This document shows, piece after piece, positions 16,524 to 25,665 of a stretch of DNA of 64,000 nucleotides. A program made the translations under genes and the position numbers. How positions within the stretch are numbered: the stretch's first letter is position 1; the number at the start of each line of letters is the position of its first letter. Origin of the DNA: Bacteroidales bacterium (lineage in GTDB: Bacteria > Bacteroidota > Bacteroidia > Bacteroidales > F082); contig JAGCCO010000022.1 of the NCBI GenBank assembly GCA_017651645.1, positions 1-64,000 on the forward strand, in the 5' to 3' direction. Below the pieces are notes generated by a model. That model saw only the letters and a list, made by a program, of their open reading frames with translations, ran no database searches and was not told the DNA's origin.

Positions 16524-16531
16524 TACCTTTG
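16524..16531 (+). promoter_or_regulatory. Putative -7 box for kbl-tdh
   Basis: TACCTTTG fits the TAnnTTTG consensus, 29 bases before the kbl ATG. Confidence 0.55.
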
Positions 16532-16560
16532 CACCCAAACAACTTTAAACTTTTAATCAC

Positions 16561-17748
16561 ATGTACGCTAATTTTCAAGAGTATCTGAAAAAGGAGTTGG
16601 CTCAGATTGAAGCCGATGGACTGTATAAACATGAACGCATCATCGAGAGCGCACAAGGCGCTGAAATCATGGTTGGCGGCAAGGTTTGCCTCAACTTCTG
16701 CGCAAACAACTACCTCGGCTTGGCCGACAATCCCGAGCTGATCCAAGCCGCCAAAGACGGTATGGATGCCCGTGGTTACGGTATGGCCTCTGTCCGCTTT
16801 ATCTGCGGCTGCCAAGACCTCCACAAAAAGTTGGAAGCCAAGATCGCTGAGTTCTTTGGCACGGAAGATACCATTTTGTATGCTGCTTGCTTCGATGCTA
16901 ACGGCGGTGTGTTTGAGCCGCTGCTCGGTCCCGATGACGCTATCATCTCCGATGCTTTGAACCACGCTTCCATCATCGACGGCGTGCGCCTCTGCAAGGC
17001 CCAGCGTTTCCGCTATGCCAACGCCGATATGGCCGACCTGGAGAAGCAACTGCAAGACGCTCAGGCTTGCCGCTTCCGCCTCATCGTCACCGACGGTGTG
17101 TTCTCGATGGACGGCAACGTCTGCCCGCTTGACAAGATTTATGAACTCGCCCAGAAATACAACGCCATGGTGATGGTCGACGAGAGCCACTCCGCTGGTG
17201 TGGTCGGCCGCACGGGTCGTGGTGTCACCGAACACTACAACCTCCGTGGCAAGATTGAAATCTTGACCGGTACCCTCGGCAAGGCCTTCGGTGGTGCCAT
17301 GGGTGGCTTTACCACGGGTCGTAAGGAAATTATCGATATGCTGCGTCAGCGCAGCCGTCCGTACCTCTTCTCCAACTCGATGGCTCCTGGCCTCGTGGCC
17401 GCTGGTATCCGCATGTTCGAGATGATGAGCGAGACCAACGCCCTACAGGACAAGCTCCACGAAAACACTGCTTACTTCATCAAGAAGATGACCGAGGCTG
17501 GCTTCGACTGCAAGCCTTCACAATCCGCCATCTGCGCCGTGATGCTCTACGATGCCCCGCTGTCGCAGAAGTTCGCCGCCAAGCTGCAGGAAGAAGGCAT
17601 CTTCGTCACGGGATTCTATTATCCTGTGGTGCCGAAGGGACAGGCCCGTATCCGCGTACAGGTGAGCGCCGCTCACGAGCGTGAGCACCTCGACAAGTGC
17701 ATCGCTGCCTTCGTGAAGATTGGTAAGGAACTTGGTATCTTGAAGTAA
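16561..17748 (+). CDS. kbl: 2-amino-3-ketobutyrate CoA ligase (glycine C-acetyltransferase)
   Basis: 395-residue PLP enzyme of the alpha-oxoamine synthase family. It cleaves 2-amino-3-ketobutyrate with CoA to glycine and acetyl-CoA, the second step of threonine breakdown. The PLP lysine is K241 in LTGTLGKAFGG. Other family marks are NNYLGLADNP, the DALNHASIIDG segment and VDESHSAG. Serine palmitoyltransferase is a close relative and also occurs in Bacteroidetes. The immediate partner here is threonine dehydrogenase, 11 bases downstream, which supports Kbl. Codons are strongly C-ending, as expected for a well-expressed gene. Confidence 0.93.
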   Translation: MYANFQEYLKKELAQIEADGLYKHERIIESAQGAEIMVGGKVCLNFCANNYLGLADNPELIQAAKDGMDARGYGMASVRFICGCQDLHKKLEAKIAEFFGTEDTILYAACFDANGGVFEPLLGPDDAIISDALNHASIIDGVRLCKAQRFRYANADMADLEKQLQDAQACRFRLIVTDGVFSMDGNVCPLDKIYELAQKYNAMVMVDESHSAGVVGRTGRGVTEHYNLRGKIEILTGTLGKAFGGAMGGFTTGRKEIIDMLRQRSRPYLFSNSMAPGLVAAGIRMFEMMSETNALQDKLHENTAYFIKKMTEAGFDCKPSQSAICAVMLYDAPLSQKFAAKLQEEGIFVTGFYYPVVPKGQARIRVQVSAAHEREHLDKCIAAFVKIGKELGILK

Positions 17749-17759
17749 GGAGTTATAAA

Positions 17760-18707
17760 ATGAAAAAAATATTGATCGTTGGTTCCGGCGGACAGATCGG
17801 AACAGAATTGGTGAAGAAGCTTCGCCGCACCTATGGAAATGAAAACGTGGTTGCGAGCGATCTTCGCCCTTTGACCGGTGAGATTGCCGAGACCGGTCCT
17901 TTTGAAAGAATCGACTCGACGCAGATCATGCAAATCGTTGAGGTGGTGAAACGCTACAACATCGACACCATCTATAACCTCGCCGCTATTCTCTCGGCCA
18001 CGGCTGAGAAGAACCCCATGCTTGGCTGGAATGTCGGCATCGGCTCGTTGGTGAACTGCCTTGAGACTGCCCGTATATTCAATTGCGCTGTCTTCACACC
18101 GTCTTCCATCGGTGCTTTCGGTGCCAGCACGCCTCATGACAACACGCCCCAGGACACCATCCAGCGTCCGAACACCATCTACGGTGTGACTAAAGTGACG
18201 GGCGAGTTGCTGAGCGACTATTACTTCACCCGCTTTGGCGTCGACACCCGTAGTGTCCGTTTCCCGGGCCTTATCAGCAACCTGACCTTGCCTGGCGGCG
18301 GCACCACCGACTATGCTGTGGAGATCTACTACGCTGCCGTGAAGGGTGAGAAGTTCTACTGCCCCATCAGCAAAGGCACTTACATGGACATGATGTACAT
18401 GCCTGATGCATTGGATGCCATGGTCGACATCATGGAAGCCGATCCGAGCAAGCTGGTGCACCGCAACTCGTTCAACGTGACGGCCATGAGCTTCGACCCG
18501 GAGATTATCTACAATGCCATCAAGAAGTACTATCCGAACTTCGAGATGGAGTACAAGTTCGACCCGATCCGTCAGGCCATTGCCGACAGCTGGCCGAACA
18601 AGATGGACGACAGCTGCGCCCGCAAGGAGTGGGGCTGGAATCCGAAGTACGACCTCGACAAGATGACGGTCGACATGATCGAAACCCTGAAGAAGAAATT
18701 GCTGTAA
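17760..18707 (+). CDS. L-threonine 3-dehydrogenase, epimerase (extended SDR) type
   Basis: 315-residue NAD-dependent dehydrogenase that oxidises threonine to 2-amino-3-ketobutyrate for Kbl. It is the nucleotide-sugar-epimerase-like type, not the zinc alcohol-dehydrogenase type of E. coli. It shows the Rossmann motif GSGGQIG (8-14), the SSIGAFG segment and the YxxxK pair (Tyr141, Lys145). Its 11-base spacing from kbl indicates one operon, and a strong terminator follows. Confidence 0.92.
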   Translation: MKKILIVGSGGQIGTELVKKLRRTYGNENVVASDLRPLTGEIAETGPFERIDSTQIMQIVEVVKRYNIDTIYNLAAILSATAEKNPMLGWNVGIGSLVNCLETARIFNCAVFTPSSIGAFGASTPHDNTPQDTIQRPNTIYGVTKVTGELLSDYYFTRFGVDTRSVRFPGLISNLTLPGGGTTDYAVEIYYAAVKGEKFYCPISKGTYMDMMYMPDALDAMVDIMEADPSKLVHRNSFNVTAMSFDPEIIYNAIKKYYPNFEMEYKFDPIRQAIADSWPNKMDDSCARKEWGWNPKYDLDKMTVDMIETLKKKLL

Positions 18708-18726
18708 TGCGCCTTCTTGAGATGTT

Positions 18727-18756
18727 AAAGGGAGAAACTGGGTTTCTCCCTTTTTT
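18727..18756 (+). terminator. Rho-independent terminator after tdh
   Basis: A 12-pair stem, AAAGGGAGAAAC (18727-18738) with GTTTCTCCCTTT (18742-18753), has a 3-nt loop and runs into a T tract. Confidence 0.9.
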
Positions 18757-18758
18757 CA

Positions 18759-18766
18759 TATCTTTG
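18759..18766 (+). promoter_or_regulatory. Putative -7 box for maf
   Basis: TATCTTTG (TAnnTTTG) immediately follows the tdh terminator, 23 bases before the maf ATG. Confidence 0.5.
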
Positions 18767-18789
18767 CATCACCAAACGAATAGTGCAAA

Positions 18790-19371
18790 ATGCTTACCAA
18801 CCTGAAAAAATATCATATCATTCTTGCTTCCAAATCCCCCCGCCGGCAGGAGCTATTGCATGGCATGGGCGTGGATTTCGAGATTCTGACCAAGGAGACG
18901 CCCGAAGACTATCCTGAGGATTTGCCCTTGGACGAAGTGCCAAAATACCTCAGTCTGCAAAAGTCGTTGGCTTTTACTGATGAAGAACTGCCTGCTGATT
19001 ATCTGCTGATCACCTCGGATACCGTGGTGATTTGTGAGGGCGAAATCTTAGGCAAGCCGAAGGATAGGGAAGACGCTGCCAGAATGCTGCAACTGCTCTC
19101 GGGCAAGACCCATCATGTGGTGACAGGTGTCACAGTACGCTCAGCGGAGAAGACAGAGTCGTTCGGGGTGCGCTCCAATGTGACTTTTGCTGAACTCGAT
19201 GCGGAAGAAATCAACTACTACATCGAGCATTGCAAGCCCTTCGATAAGGCGGGCGCCTACGGCATACAGGAGTGGATTGGCTATGTCGGCATCAGCGGTT
19301 TGGAAGGCTCGTTCTATAATGTGATGGGCCTGCCGACGCGAAAATTGTATCAATGCTTGAAAACCTTTTGA
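18790..19371 (+). CDS. maf: Maf-family nucleotide pyrophosphatase
   Basis: 193-residue house-cleaning pyrophosphatase that hydrolyses non-canonical or modified nucleoside triphosphates. Family marks are LASKSPRRQELL near the N-terminus, SDTVVICEGEILGKPKD, the GKTHHVVTGV segment and FDKAGAYGIQ. Length is normal for the family. It is followed 34 bases later by surE, which has its own promoter box. Confidence 0.93.
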   Translation: MLTNLKKYHIILASKSPRRQELLHGMGVDFEILTKETPEDYPEDLPLDEVPKYLSLQKSLAFTDEELPADYLLITSDTVVICEGEILGKPKDREDAARMLQLLSGKTHHVVTGVTVRSAEKTESFGVRSNVTFAELDAEEINYYIEHCKPFDKAGAYGIQEWIGYVGISGLEGSFYNVMGLPTRKLYQCLKTF

Positions 19372-19380
19372 GTTTTTTGC

Positions 19381-19388
19381 TAATTTTG
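19381..19388 (+). promoter_or_regulatory. Putative promoter of surE
   Basis: TAATTTTG (TAnnTTTG) lies 17 bases before the surE ATG, with a TTG at 19357-19359 spaced 21 bases upstream, as expected for a -33 element. Confidence 0.55.
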
Positions 19389-19405
19389 CGGCAGATTGCT
19401 GCAAT

Positions 19406-20260
19406 ATGAGCGAAAAACGCCCCCAGATACTGATTACCAACGACGATGGCTATGCTGCCAAAGGCCTGCGTAAGCTGGTCACGCTGATGCGCACCTTGGG
19501 TGATGTGGTGCTCATTTCGACGGATGAAGTGATGTCGGCAAAGAGCCATTCGTGCAGCATCCGTGAGAGGATTTATGTGCGTCTCGTTCATGAAGAAGAC
19601 GGCTTTATAGAGTACCGTTGCAACGGCACACCCGTCGACTGCGTGAAGTTGGGCTATCAGAAGCTGATGGCACAACCACCGGATTTGGTCGTCTCGGGTA
19701 TTAATCATGGGATGAACGCTGCCACGACGGTGGTGTATTCTGGCACCATCGGCGCGGTCATCGAGGCTTGCATGAATGGCTTGAATGCCATTGGCTATAG
19801 TCTCTTCAGCCTTGACCCTGATGCCGACTTTGACCATCTCGATACGGCTATCCTCGAAATCACGAAAAAGGTGCTGAAAGAAGGCTTGCCTAAGGGCGTC
19901 TGCTTGAATGTGAATTTCCCCAAACGTGGCGAAGACCCTGTGAAAGGCATCAAAGTGTGCCGGCAGGCAGCCTGCCGCTGGGTGGAGTATTTCAAGGAAC
20001 AATATGATGAGAATGGTGAGCAATTTTACGACCTTGACGGCACTTTCGAAAGTGACGACATTATGCCCGACACCGATCTCTGGGCTTTGTATAATAATTT
20101 CATCTCGGTGGTGCCCACCTGCTTCGACTGGACGGCACACCGCAATATCGAACCGATGAAAGAATTTGAAAAGATAAATATTGACGCGAGGCTTCGAGAC
20201 ACGAGACGCGAGACTATAGATAGTCCTGTGTCCCGCAGTCCCGTGTCCCGTGTCAAATAA
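19406..20260 (+). CDS. surE: 5'/3'-nucleotidase SurE with repeat-derived tail
   Basis: 284-residue survival-protein-E phosphatase acting on nucleoside monophosphates. The metal site is ITNDDGY near the N-terminus. Further motifs are SAKSHSCS, the GTPVDCV segment and VSGINHGMNAATTVVYSGTIGAA-like sequence (here ending TIGAVIEA). The enzyme core ends near residue 258 (KEFEKINID). The remaining residues, about 260-283 (including DTRRETIDSPVSRSPVSRV), are translated from a heptamer hairpin and are not part of the family. The gene heads a cluster with a small membrane protein and lpxB. Confidence 0.93.
   Translation: MSEKRPQILITNDDGYAAKGLRKLVTLMRTLGDVVLISTDEVMSAKSHSCSIRERIYVRLVHEEDGFIEYRCNGTPVDCVKLGYQKLMAQPPDLVVSGINHGMNAATTVVYSGTIGAVIEACMNGLNAIGYSLFSLDPDADFDHLDTAILEITKKVLKEGLPKGVCLNVNFPKRGEDPVKGIKVCRQAACRWVEYFKEQYDENGEQFYDLDGTFESDDIMPDTDLWALYNNFISVVPTCFDWTAHRNIEPMKEFEKINIDARLRDTRRETIDSPVSRSPVSRVK
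20183..20254. repeat. Heptamer hairpin, GACACGG family, inside surE 3' end
   Basis: The arm GACACGAGACGCGAGACT (20198-20215) faces right-arm words AGTCCCGTGTCCCGTGTC, whose reverse complement matches at 15 of 18 positions. The element is translated as the SurE C-terminus; the stop lies 4 bases beyond it. Confidence 0.75.
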
Positions 20261-20268
20261 TATACAGT

Positions 20269-20520
20269 ATGAAAATCAAGGATAGTTTTTGGCTTGGATT
20301 GTTGGCGGGTGCCGCCAGTTTTGGGCTGTTTTTCTTTTTGTTGAGCCTTATTCCTTGGGGCGAACAATATGGCCGCGCTCCTTATCTGTTAGCTTTCATC
20401 CCCGGCATAGTCTTGTTCAGGATGCTTTTGGTGAAATGGAATTATGAACGCATCGGTAAGGGCATCCTGCTGGTTACCGTGATAGGAATGCTGCTCGTGT
20501 TTTTCCTCTATAAAGTGTAA
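20269..20520 (+). CDS. Small membrane protein of the surE-lpxB cluster
   Basis: 83-residue hydrophobic protein with about three membrane segments (residues about 8-27, 38-53 and 62-80) and a short positively charged loop (KWNYERIGK). I do not recognise a named family. It starts 9 bases after surE and ends 4 bases before lpxB, so it is almost certainly co-transcribed and perhaps translationally coupled with lpxB. A role near lipid A synthesis at the inner membrane is only a guess from position. Confidence 0.7.
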   Translation: MKIKDSFWLGLLAGAASFGLFFFLLSLIPWGEQYGRAPYLLAFIPGIVLFRMLLVKWNYERIGKGILLVTVIGMLLVFFLYKV

Positions 20521-20524
20521 TCCC

Positions 20525-21649
20525 ATGAAGTACTATATCATAGCAGGTGAGGCTTCGGGTGATTTGCATGCTTCCAATCTCGTGGCCGAAATCAAGAAGA
20601 AAGACAAAAAGGCTGAGTTTCGCGGTTGCGGTGGCGATTTGATGAAGGCACAAGGTGTCGACCTGCTGAAGCATTACCGTACCATGGCCTACATGGGCTT
20701 CGTAGAGGTGGCCGTCAACCTGCGGAAAGTGCTGGGCAACATTGCCCTGTGCAAAAATGATATTCTTGAATATCAGCCTGATGTCGTCATCCTTGTGGAT
20801 TATCCGGGTTTTAATTTCCGTATTGCCGATTTTGCCCATGAAAAGGGTTTTAAGGTGATTTATTATATCTCGCCCCAGCTTTGGGCATGGAAACGTCGCC
20901 GTGTGCGGAAAATCAAGCGCTCGGTGGATAAGATGTTGGTTATCTTGCCCTTTGAGGAAGAGTTCTACAAACGTTATGGCGTGGATGTGACCTATGTCGG
21001 TAATCCGCTTTTGGATGAGCAGGCGAAATTCGGCACCAGCAACCGTTCTATTTTCCTACGCCGCAACAGTCTTGGCGAGAAGCGTGAAATCATTGCCATG
21101 TTACCAGGTAGCCGCAAGCAGGAAGTGAAGCGTATGCTTCCTGTGATGCTGAAAGTGGTGCCGCGTTTTCCTGAATATCAGTTTGTCATAGCTGGTGTTT
21201 CGTCGCTCGACAAGGCTTTGTATAAGAAAATCATAGGTAATTCCGATGTCTTTTTGATAGAGAATCAGACATATGAGCTGTTGCAAAACTCAAGTGCTGC
21301 TATGGTGACCTCTGGAACGGCGACCCTTGAAACGGCTTTGTTCTCAGTGCCGGAGGTGGTGTGCTACAAAGCGACGGGCATTTCTTACCTGCTAGCCAAA
21401 TGGATGATAAAAGTGAAGTTTATCTCGTTGGTCAATCTTGTGATGGGTAAGGAAGTGGTTAAGGAATTGATTCAAGGTGATTTGACGGAGCACAATATTG
21501 TCAAGGAACTGGAGCTTTTGCTTCGTAACGGTAAGCGCCAACGTCAGCTTTTGGAAGACTATGAGGAATTGAAGGGTCGTTTGGGCAGCGCAGGTGCTTC
21601 AGAAAAAGCCGCTGAGGTCATCATCAATGCAATGAAGCCCCAAAAGTGA
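20525..21649 (+). CDS. lpxB: Lipid-A-disaccharide synthase
   Basis: 374-residue GT19 glycosyltransferase that condenses UDP-2,3-diacylglucosamine with lipid X to the lipid A disaccharide at the inner membrane. Family marks are YYIIAGEASGDLHASNL at the start, RGCGGDLM, MGFVEV, VDYPGFNFR, YYISPQLWAWK, YVGNPLLDE, LPGSRKQEV and SGTATLETALF. Length is normal. The gene shows that the organism makes lipid A, which fits the PagL-like gene elsewhere in the window. Confidence 0.96.
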   Translation: MKYYIIAGEASGDLHASNLVAEIKKKDKKAEFRGCGGDLMKAQGVDLLKHYRTMAYMGFVEVAVNLRKVLGNIALCKNDILEYQPDVVILVDYPGFNFRIADFAHEKGFKVIYYISPQLWAWKRRRVRKIKRSVDKMLVILPFEEEFYKRYGVDVTYVGNPLLDEQAKFGTSNRSIFLRRNSLGEKREIIAMLPGSRKQEVKRMLPVMLKVVPRFPEYQFVIAGVSSLDKALYKKIIGNSDVFLIENQTYELLQNSSAAMVTSGTATLETALFSVPEVVCYKATGISYLLAKWMIKVKFISLVNLVMGKEVVKELIQGDLTEHNIVKELELLLRNGKRQRQLLEDYEELKGRLGSAGASEKAAEVIINAMKPQK

Positions 21650-21720
21650 TTTGTTTCATACTAAAAATTTCTTTTTCATCTAAATTTTTTATCATTTTAT
21701 ATGGAAATTGGAATTTTTTC

Positions 21721-21728
21721 TATATTTG
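21721..21728 (+). promoter_or_regulatory. Putative -7 box for the IgGFc-binding-like gene
   Basis: TATATTTG (TAnnTTTG) lies 24 bases before the ATG at 21753, downstream of an AT-rich stretch. Confidence 0.5.
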
Positions 21729-21752
21729 CAGTGCCCTTCAAAACACAATAAC

Positions 21753-24119
21753 ATGAAAAAAAGGTTTACACTATCGCTGGTTTTGCTCTTTATCAGTGTT
21801 TCGCTTTTCTCCCAAAACTCGACCCAAGGCATGGAGTTTTGGTTCTCCTTTATGCAGAATGGATATCAACATAATGGCGGCGACTGGGTTTATACTCAAG
21901 TGATGATTAGCGCAAAACGGGCTTGCCATGGAACCCTCAGTAATCCGCGTACTTCCTGGTCGACCCCGTTTGAGGTTGACGACGAAAGCGTTGAGGTGCT
22001 GTATGTTCCATTGGAACAAGGGTATAATGTTAATAATGAAGGAGTCCCTTCTGATTTTGGATTGAAACTCGTTGCTACTGATACGGTTTCGGTCTATACA
22101 GCCAATTGTGCCACCAATTCGTTTGATGCCACTTTCGTTCTCCCAATAGAAAGTCTTGGGTCGGATTATATCATGCAGTGTGGTAGCCAGTCAATGACGC
22201 TATTCTCATTTTCTGATCAAGAAACAAGCGCATTCCTTATCGTAGCCACTGATGATCATACCCATATAGACATTATCCCATCAGTGGCTACCATCGACGG
22301 TCATGCTGCCGGAACCAGCTATTCCATTGAGTTGGATAAGGGACAGACCTATTCCATGCGTTCGAACTACAATTCGGTCAATCGTGATTTCTCAGGTACT
22401 TATATCAGTGCTCGTGATGGTAAGAAAATAGCTGTCTTTAATGGAAACACGTTGACCACCTTGCCCGATATGCTGGATAATGGTTTTGACCACATTTTTG
22501 AACAGGCACTTCCTGTTGAAACCTGGGGGCAACAATTTGTCATCACAAGTTCCTTTAATCGTACTCGCGATGAGGTGAAGGTCACGGCGGGCCACGACAA
22601 TGATTCAGTATGGTGCAACGGCCAGTTTGTGACGGCTCTTGATGCGGGACAGTCATATAATTTCTGGCTGTATTCATCCACTGGGGGCCATCAATTCGAG
22701 GGCGGTTCCTGCTCTATCGAAACCTCCCAACCAAGCATGGTGTATTTGTATAATACAACAGGTTATGACCAAGCGGCTTCGGGGTTTGAAAATGGAGATC
22801 CTTCCATGGTATGGATTCCTCCTGTCGAACAAAAAATCAACGAGATAACTTTCTGCACCTTTAACAATTCCAGTGCCTACATCGATAATCATTATGTGAA
22901 TATTGTGGTGGAGAGTTCAAGCGTGAACGAGGTGATTTTGGACGGTAATTTAATCAATCCTAATCAATTTCAACCTGTTGTGGGTAACGACGCTTATTCT
23001 TTCGTAAAAGTGGAAATATCACATGGTATCCACCATCTTTCTTGTATATGGGGATTGATAGCCCATGTCTATGGCTTTGGATATGCTAAAGGGTATGCCT
23101 ATTGCGTGGGCGCTAATGTCATGAGTCTTTCAGGAACTCTTTTCGTCAACGGACAATTAAGCGCTTCGTATCATAATGGTTTGTTCCTTTGCGTAGACGA
23201 GAGTGTGGATTTCTTAGTGAGGACCAACTATCCTGTACAACGTGTTTTTTGGGATTTCGATGGCACCATGATTGAGGGTGGTGCAGCGTCGACCCATACT
23301 TTCGACCAAATTGGCGATTTCGTCACAAAGGCGTTTATTGAAGGCGTCGATATCTACACGAATGAGCCGATTTATGACACAATGACATTTGATGTGCACG
23401 TGGGCGAGCCTGAATATCACAATGAGACCTACGAGTTATGTGATGTCGATAGTTTTGAGTTTTATGGCGTAGAGTACACCCATTCCGGTCATTATGAGCG
23501 GATCGGGACAAGCATCTATGGTTGCGACAGCACCTATATTTTGACCCTTGATTTGGAGTATACCCCGCATTTTGAATTTGTCGGTACGCATTGGCCGATT
23601 GGTGGCAGTGAGACGCATATCAGCGTGAATGAGTACGGGATTCTTCTTGATGAACCACGTACGTATGTGGATACTGTGATTTGGCAGATTGACTGCCCCA
23701 ACTGGCATCTGGAACCACATGGGTTCAAGGGTAAAAACTGCACATTGTATATCCATTCCTACCTGCAGGAACCTGTAATCCTGCACGCTTGGGCCATCAA
23801 CCGCTGCGACACGGTGCATGAGGAGTTTTTCATCCAGACTTCGTATTATGATGTGGAAGAAAACACTCAAAACACTGACTTCATGATTGCTCCGAATCCA
23901 ACCAATGGCAATGTGACGCTGCGTTTCGGCGACTTGACGGGAATGGCAGAAATTGAGGTGGTCAATAGCCTAGGGCAAAAAATGGATGCTTTCAAGGTTG
24001 ATGTGAGTTCCTGTCCAGAAAAAGCTTACGACATGTCTGGGCTCAAAAACGGATTGTATTATTTTATCCTGAAAAACAATGGAAGAGTGTTGACTCGAAA
24101 AGTTACACTGATTCGATAA
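21753..24119 (+). CDS. IgGFc-binding-domain surface protein with type IX secretion signal
   Basis: 788-residue secreted protein. A signal peptide (about 1-21, LFSQ) precedes a region resembling the IgGFc-binding N-terminal domain. That region has GMEFWFSFMQNG, the FVLPIESLG segment, SAFLIVATDDHT, KKIAVFNGN and QALPVETWGQQFVITS over about residues 26-350. A PKD-like segment (WDFDGTMIEGG..HTFDQIG) follows near residue 500. The last 75 residues (IAPNPTNGNVTLRF to RKVTLIR) form a type A sorting domain for type IX secretion, so the product should reach the surface. I used the ATG at 21753 because it creates the signal peptide. It leads a co-directional run ending in comEC. Confidence 0.82.
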   Translation: MKKRFTLSLVLLFISVSLFSQNSTQGMEFWFSFMQNGYQHNGGDWVYTQVMISAKRACHGTLSNPRTSWSTPFEVDDESVEVLYVPLEQGYNVNNEGVPSDFGLKLVATDTVSVYTANCATNSFDATFVLPIESLGSDYIMQCGSQSMTLFSFSDQETSAFLIVATDDHTHIDIIPSVATIDGHAAGTSYSIELDKGQTYSMRSNYNSVNRDFSGTYISARDGKKIAVFNGNTLTTLPDMLDNGFDHIFEQALPVETWGQQFVITSSFNRTRDEVKVTAGHDNDSVWCNGQFVTALDAGQSYNFWLYSSTGGHQFEGGSCSIETSQPSMVYLYNTTGYDQAASGFENGDPSMVWIPPVEQKINEITFCTFNNSSAYIDNHYVNIVVESSSVNEVILDGNLINPNQFQPVVGNDAYSFVKVEISHGIHHLSCIWGLIAHVYGFGYAKGYAYCVGANVMSLSGTLFVNGQLSASYHNGLFLCVDESVDFLVRTNYPVQRVFWDFDGTMIEGGAASTHTFDQIGDFVTKAFIEGVDIYTNEPIYDTMTFDVHVGEPEYHNETYELCDVDSFEFYGVEYTHSGHYERIGTSIYGCDSTYILTLDLEYTPHFEFVGTHWPIGGSETHISVNEYGILLDEPRTYVDTVIWQIDCPNWHLEPHGFKGKNCTLYIHSYLQEPVILHAWAINRCDTVHEEFFIQTSYYDVEENTQNTDFMIAPNPTNGNVTLRFGDLTGMAEIEVVNSLGQKMDAFKVDVSSCPEKAYDMSGLKNGLYYFILKNNGRVLTRKVTLIR

Positions 24120-24142
24120 TGGACTGAATAAAAGATGATTAT

Positions 24143-24799
24143 ATGAAATACGCTTTTAGTAAACGATTTGTGTGGATGATGCTGGTCATGCTAACGCTGC
24201 CGTCTTGTCTCAAGGAAGGCGACAAGACGATATTGGTCAATGACCCTCAGGACATACCCTTTATTACTGATTATCTCCCAGAGGACTTGTTGAATATGTT
24301 TGGTGAGGAGCATGTTTTTTTCGGCGATCAACCACCCGTAGTCGACTTGGAGTTTAAGTCGATGCATCAGTATGTCGCCACCAACTTGCAGCCGCCGTTT
24401 GCACCTCAACCCGGACAGTTGTCACCCATAACACATTACCATAAAATCAATCAACAGTACCTCCAAATTGCGGATTATATCAGCATGACTTCTGAGGAAA
24501 CCTATTGCAAAGTGATTTCTCCGGTTTACTTGACTGGACGTGGCAACGATTTTACGGTATATTACCATGAAACCCCACAAACGGATGGACATCCCGAACA
24601 TGCTGTGCTGCTCTCAGGCACACTGACTGCCAATGGTATCAGAAACTTGATGTATGGATATAAAATATTGAAATACAACGATTCCATCGTGCCTCCTACG
24701 GTCTATCCTGCCAATTCCATTTTCATTTTCAAAGACTATGATGGTTTGGCAGAAAAATGCATTTGGTATAATGAGTCTTTAGTCAACCCGCAAAACTGA
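24143..24799 (+). CDS. Hypothetical lipoprotein
   Basis: 218-residue protein with a lipoprotein signal (lipobox LPSC about residues 19-22). The mature part is mixed alpha/beta with no motif I recognise. Notable segments are DYLPEDLLNMFGEEHVFFGDQPP and the Gly/Tyr-rich core TGRGNDFTVYYHET. It begins 23 bases after the type IX cargo gene and ends 7 bases before a predicted barrel gene, so it likely belongs to a surface complex with them. Confidence 0.65.
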   Translation: MKYAFSKRFVWMMLVMLTLPSCLKEGDKTILVNDPQDIPFITDYLPEDLLNMFGEEHVFFGDQPPVVDLEFKSMHQYVATNLQPPFAPQPGQLSPITHYHKINQQYLQIADYISMTSEETYCKVISPVYLTGRGNDFTVYYHETPQTDGHPEHAVLLSGTLTANGIRNLMYGYKILKYNDSIVPPTVYPANSIFIFKDYDGLAEKCIWYNESLVNPQN

Positions 24800-24806
24800 T
24801 GAAGCC

Positions 24807-25661
24807 ATGAAAAAACGCATGATCATATTGATTTTCAGTCTTCTTTCGGTGGCTTCATTGCAGGCTCAGTTTGCCAAACCTTTGAAAAACAGGAATTTTG
24901 TCTGCCGAAACACAAGTCCGTTCAGTGTGGGTTTGACAGGGAGCTTTGCCGCCAATGATATGTGGTATTCGTCAGTCAAAAAGTCCTTTCTGAATCCTTA
25001 TCTTGCCCCGGCTTTTGGCCTTGCATTGGAATGGAAGACCTTGCAACGCATTTCTATAGGTTTGGATGTTTCGTATGCCATGCGTGGTACGAATGAGGCT
25101 TTTTTGACGGAGTTTTTGAACAGTTATTCGTCCACAACCTTTGCCCATGTGAACTATGCCATGAGAATGAATGCTGTGGAGGTAAGATTGCCATTCGCCT
25201 TTTATATCGGTTATGGAGAGAATTTCAGGCCTTATCTTTATGTTGCGCCGCGTCTTGACCTTTGGCTGAATGGCAATCTGCGTTGGGAACGCACTTATGA
25301 TGATAATAGCTACCAGCCTTTGGTGTATGAAACAGCATTGACTAAAGCCACAATCCAGCCGTTTGATGTCAGTGTGGTTGCAGGTGTGGGACTTTGTGGC
25401 CGCGTAATGATCAACAGGACGCAGTTTTTTGTGAAACTCGATGTCTCATACGGGGTAAGTGTGTTGAGTAATTTTTCTCAACATGAAGTGAATGAGGATG
25501 TTGAGTTCCAAGGCTGGGGCGATATTGAACATGAGACTTTGGGAAATAGATACCTACAGAATGCAGAGGCTCGTTTGACTTTGTTGATGCCGCTGAGAAA
25601 GCGCCTAAAAGATGCTTGCGCTTTTCAACAGAAAATGATGAAAGGAAAAACAATCAGGTGA
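24807..25661 (+). CDS. Predicted outer-membrane beta-barrel protein
   Basis: 284 residues with a signal peptide (about 1-21, LQAQ). Alternating amphipathic strands with aromatic ends (SVGLTGSFAANDMWY, ISIGLDVSYAM, FAFYIGYG, YLYVAPRLDLWL, FFVKLDVSYGVSVL) are typical of small porin-like or PorT-like barrels. The tail KRLKDACAFQQKMMKGKTIR is basic and not barrel-like, so the final strand may be LTLLMPL. It lies in the four-gene run with a lipoprotein and comEC. Function unknown. Confidence 0.65.
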   Translation: MKKRMIILIFSLLSVASLQAQFAKPLKNRNFVCRNTSPFSVGLTGSFAANDMWYSSVKKSFLNPYLAPAFGLALEWKTLQRISIGLDVSYAMRGTNEAFLTEFLNSYSSTTFAHVNYAMRMNAVEVRLPFAFYIGYGENFRPYLYVAPRLDLWLNGNLRWERTYDDNSYQPLVYETALTKATIQPFDVSVVAGVGLCGRVMINRTQFFVKLDVSYGVSVLSNFSQHEVNEDVEFQGWGDIEHETLGNRYLQNAEARLTLLMPLRKRLKDACAFQQKMMKGKTIR

Positions 25662-25665
25662 TACC

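Noticed and set aside
16561..17748. Serine palmitoyltransferase for sphingolipid synthesis
   Set aside because: The adjacent threonine dehydrogenase gene and the overall motif set favour Kbl.
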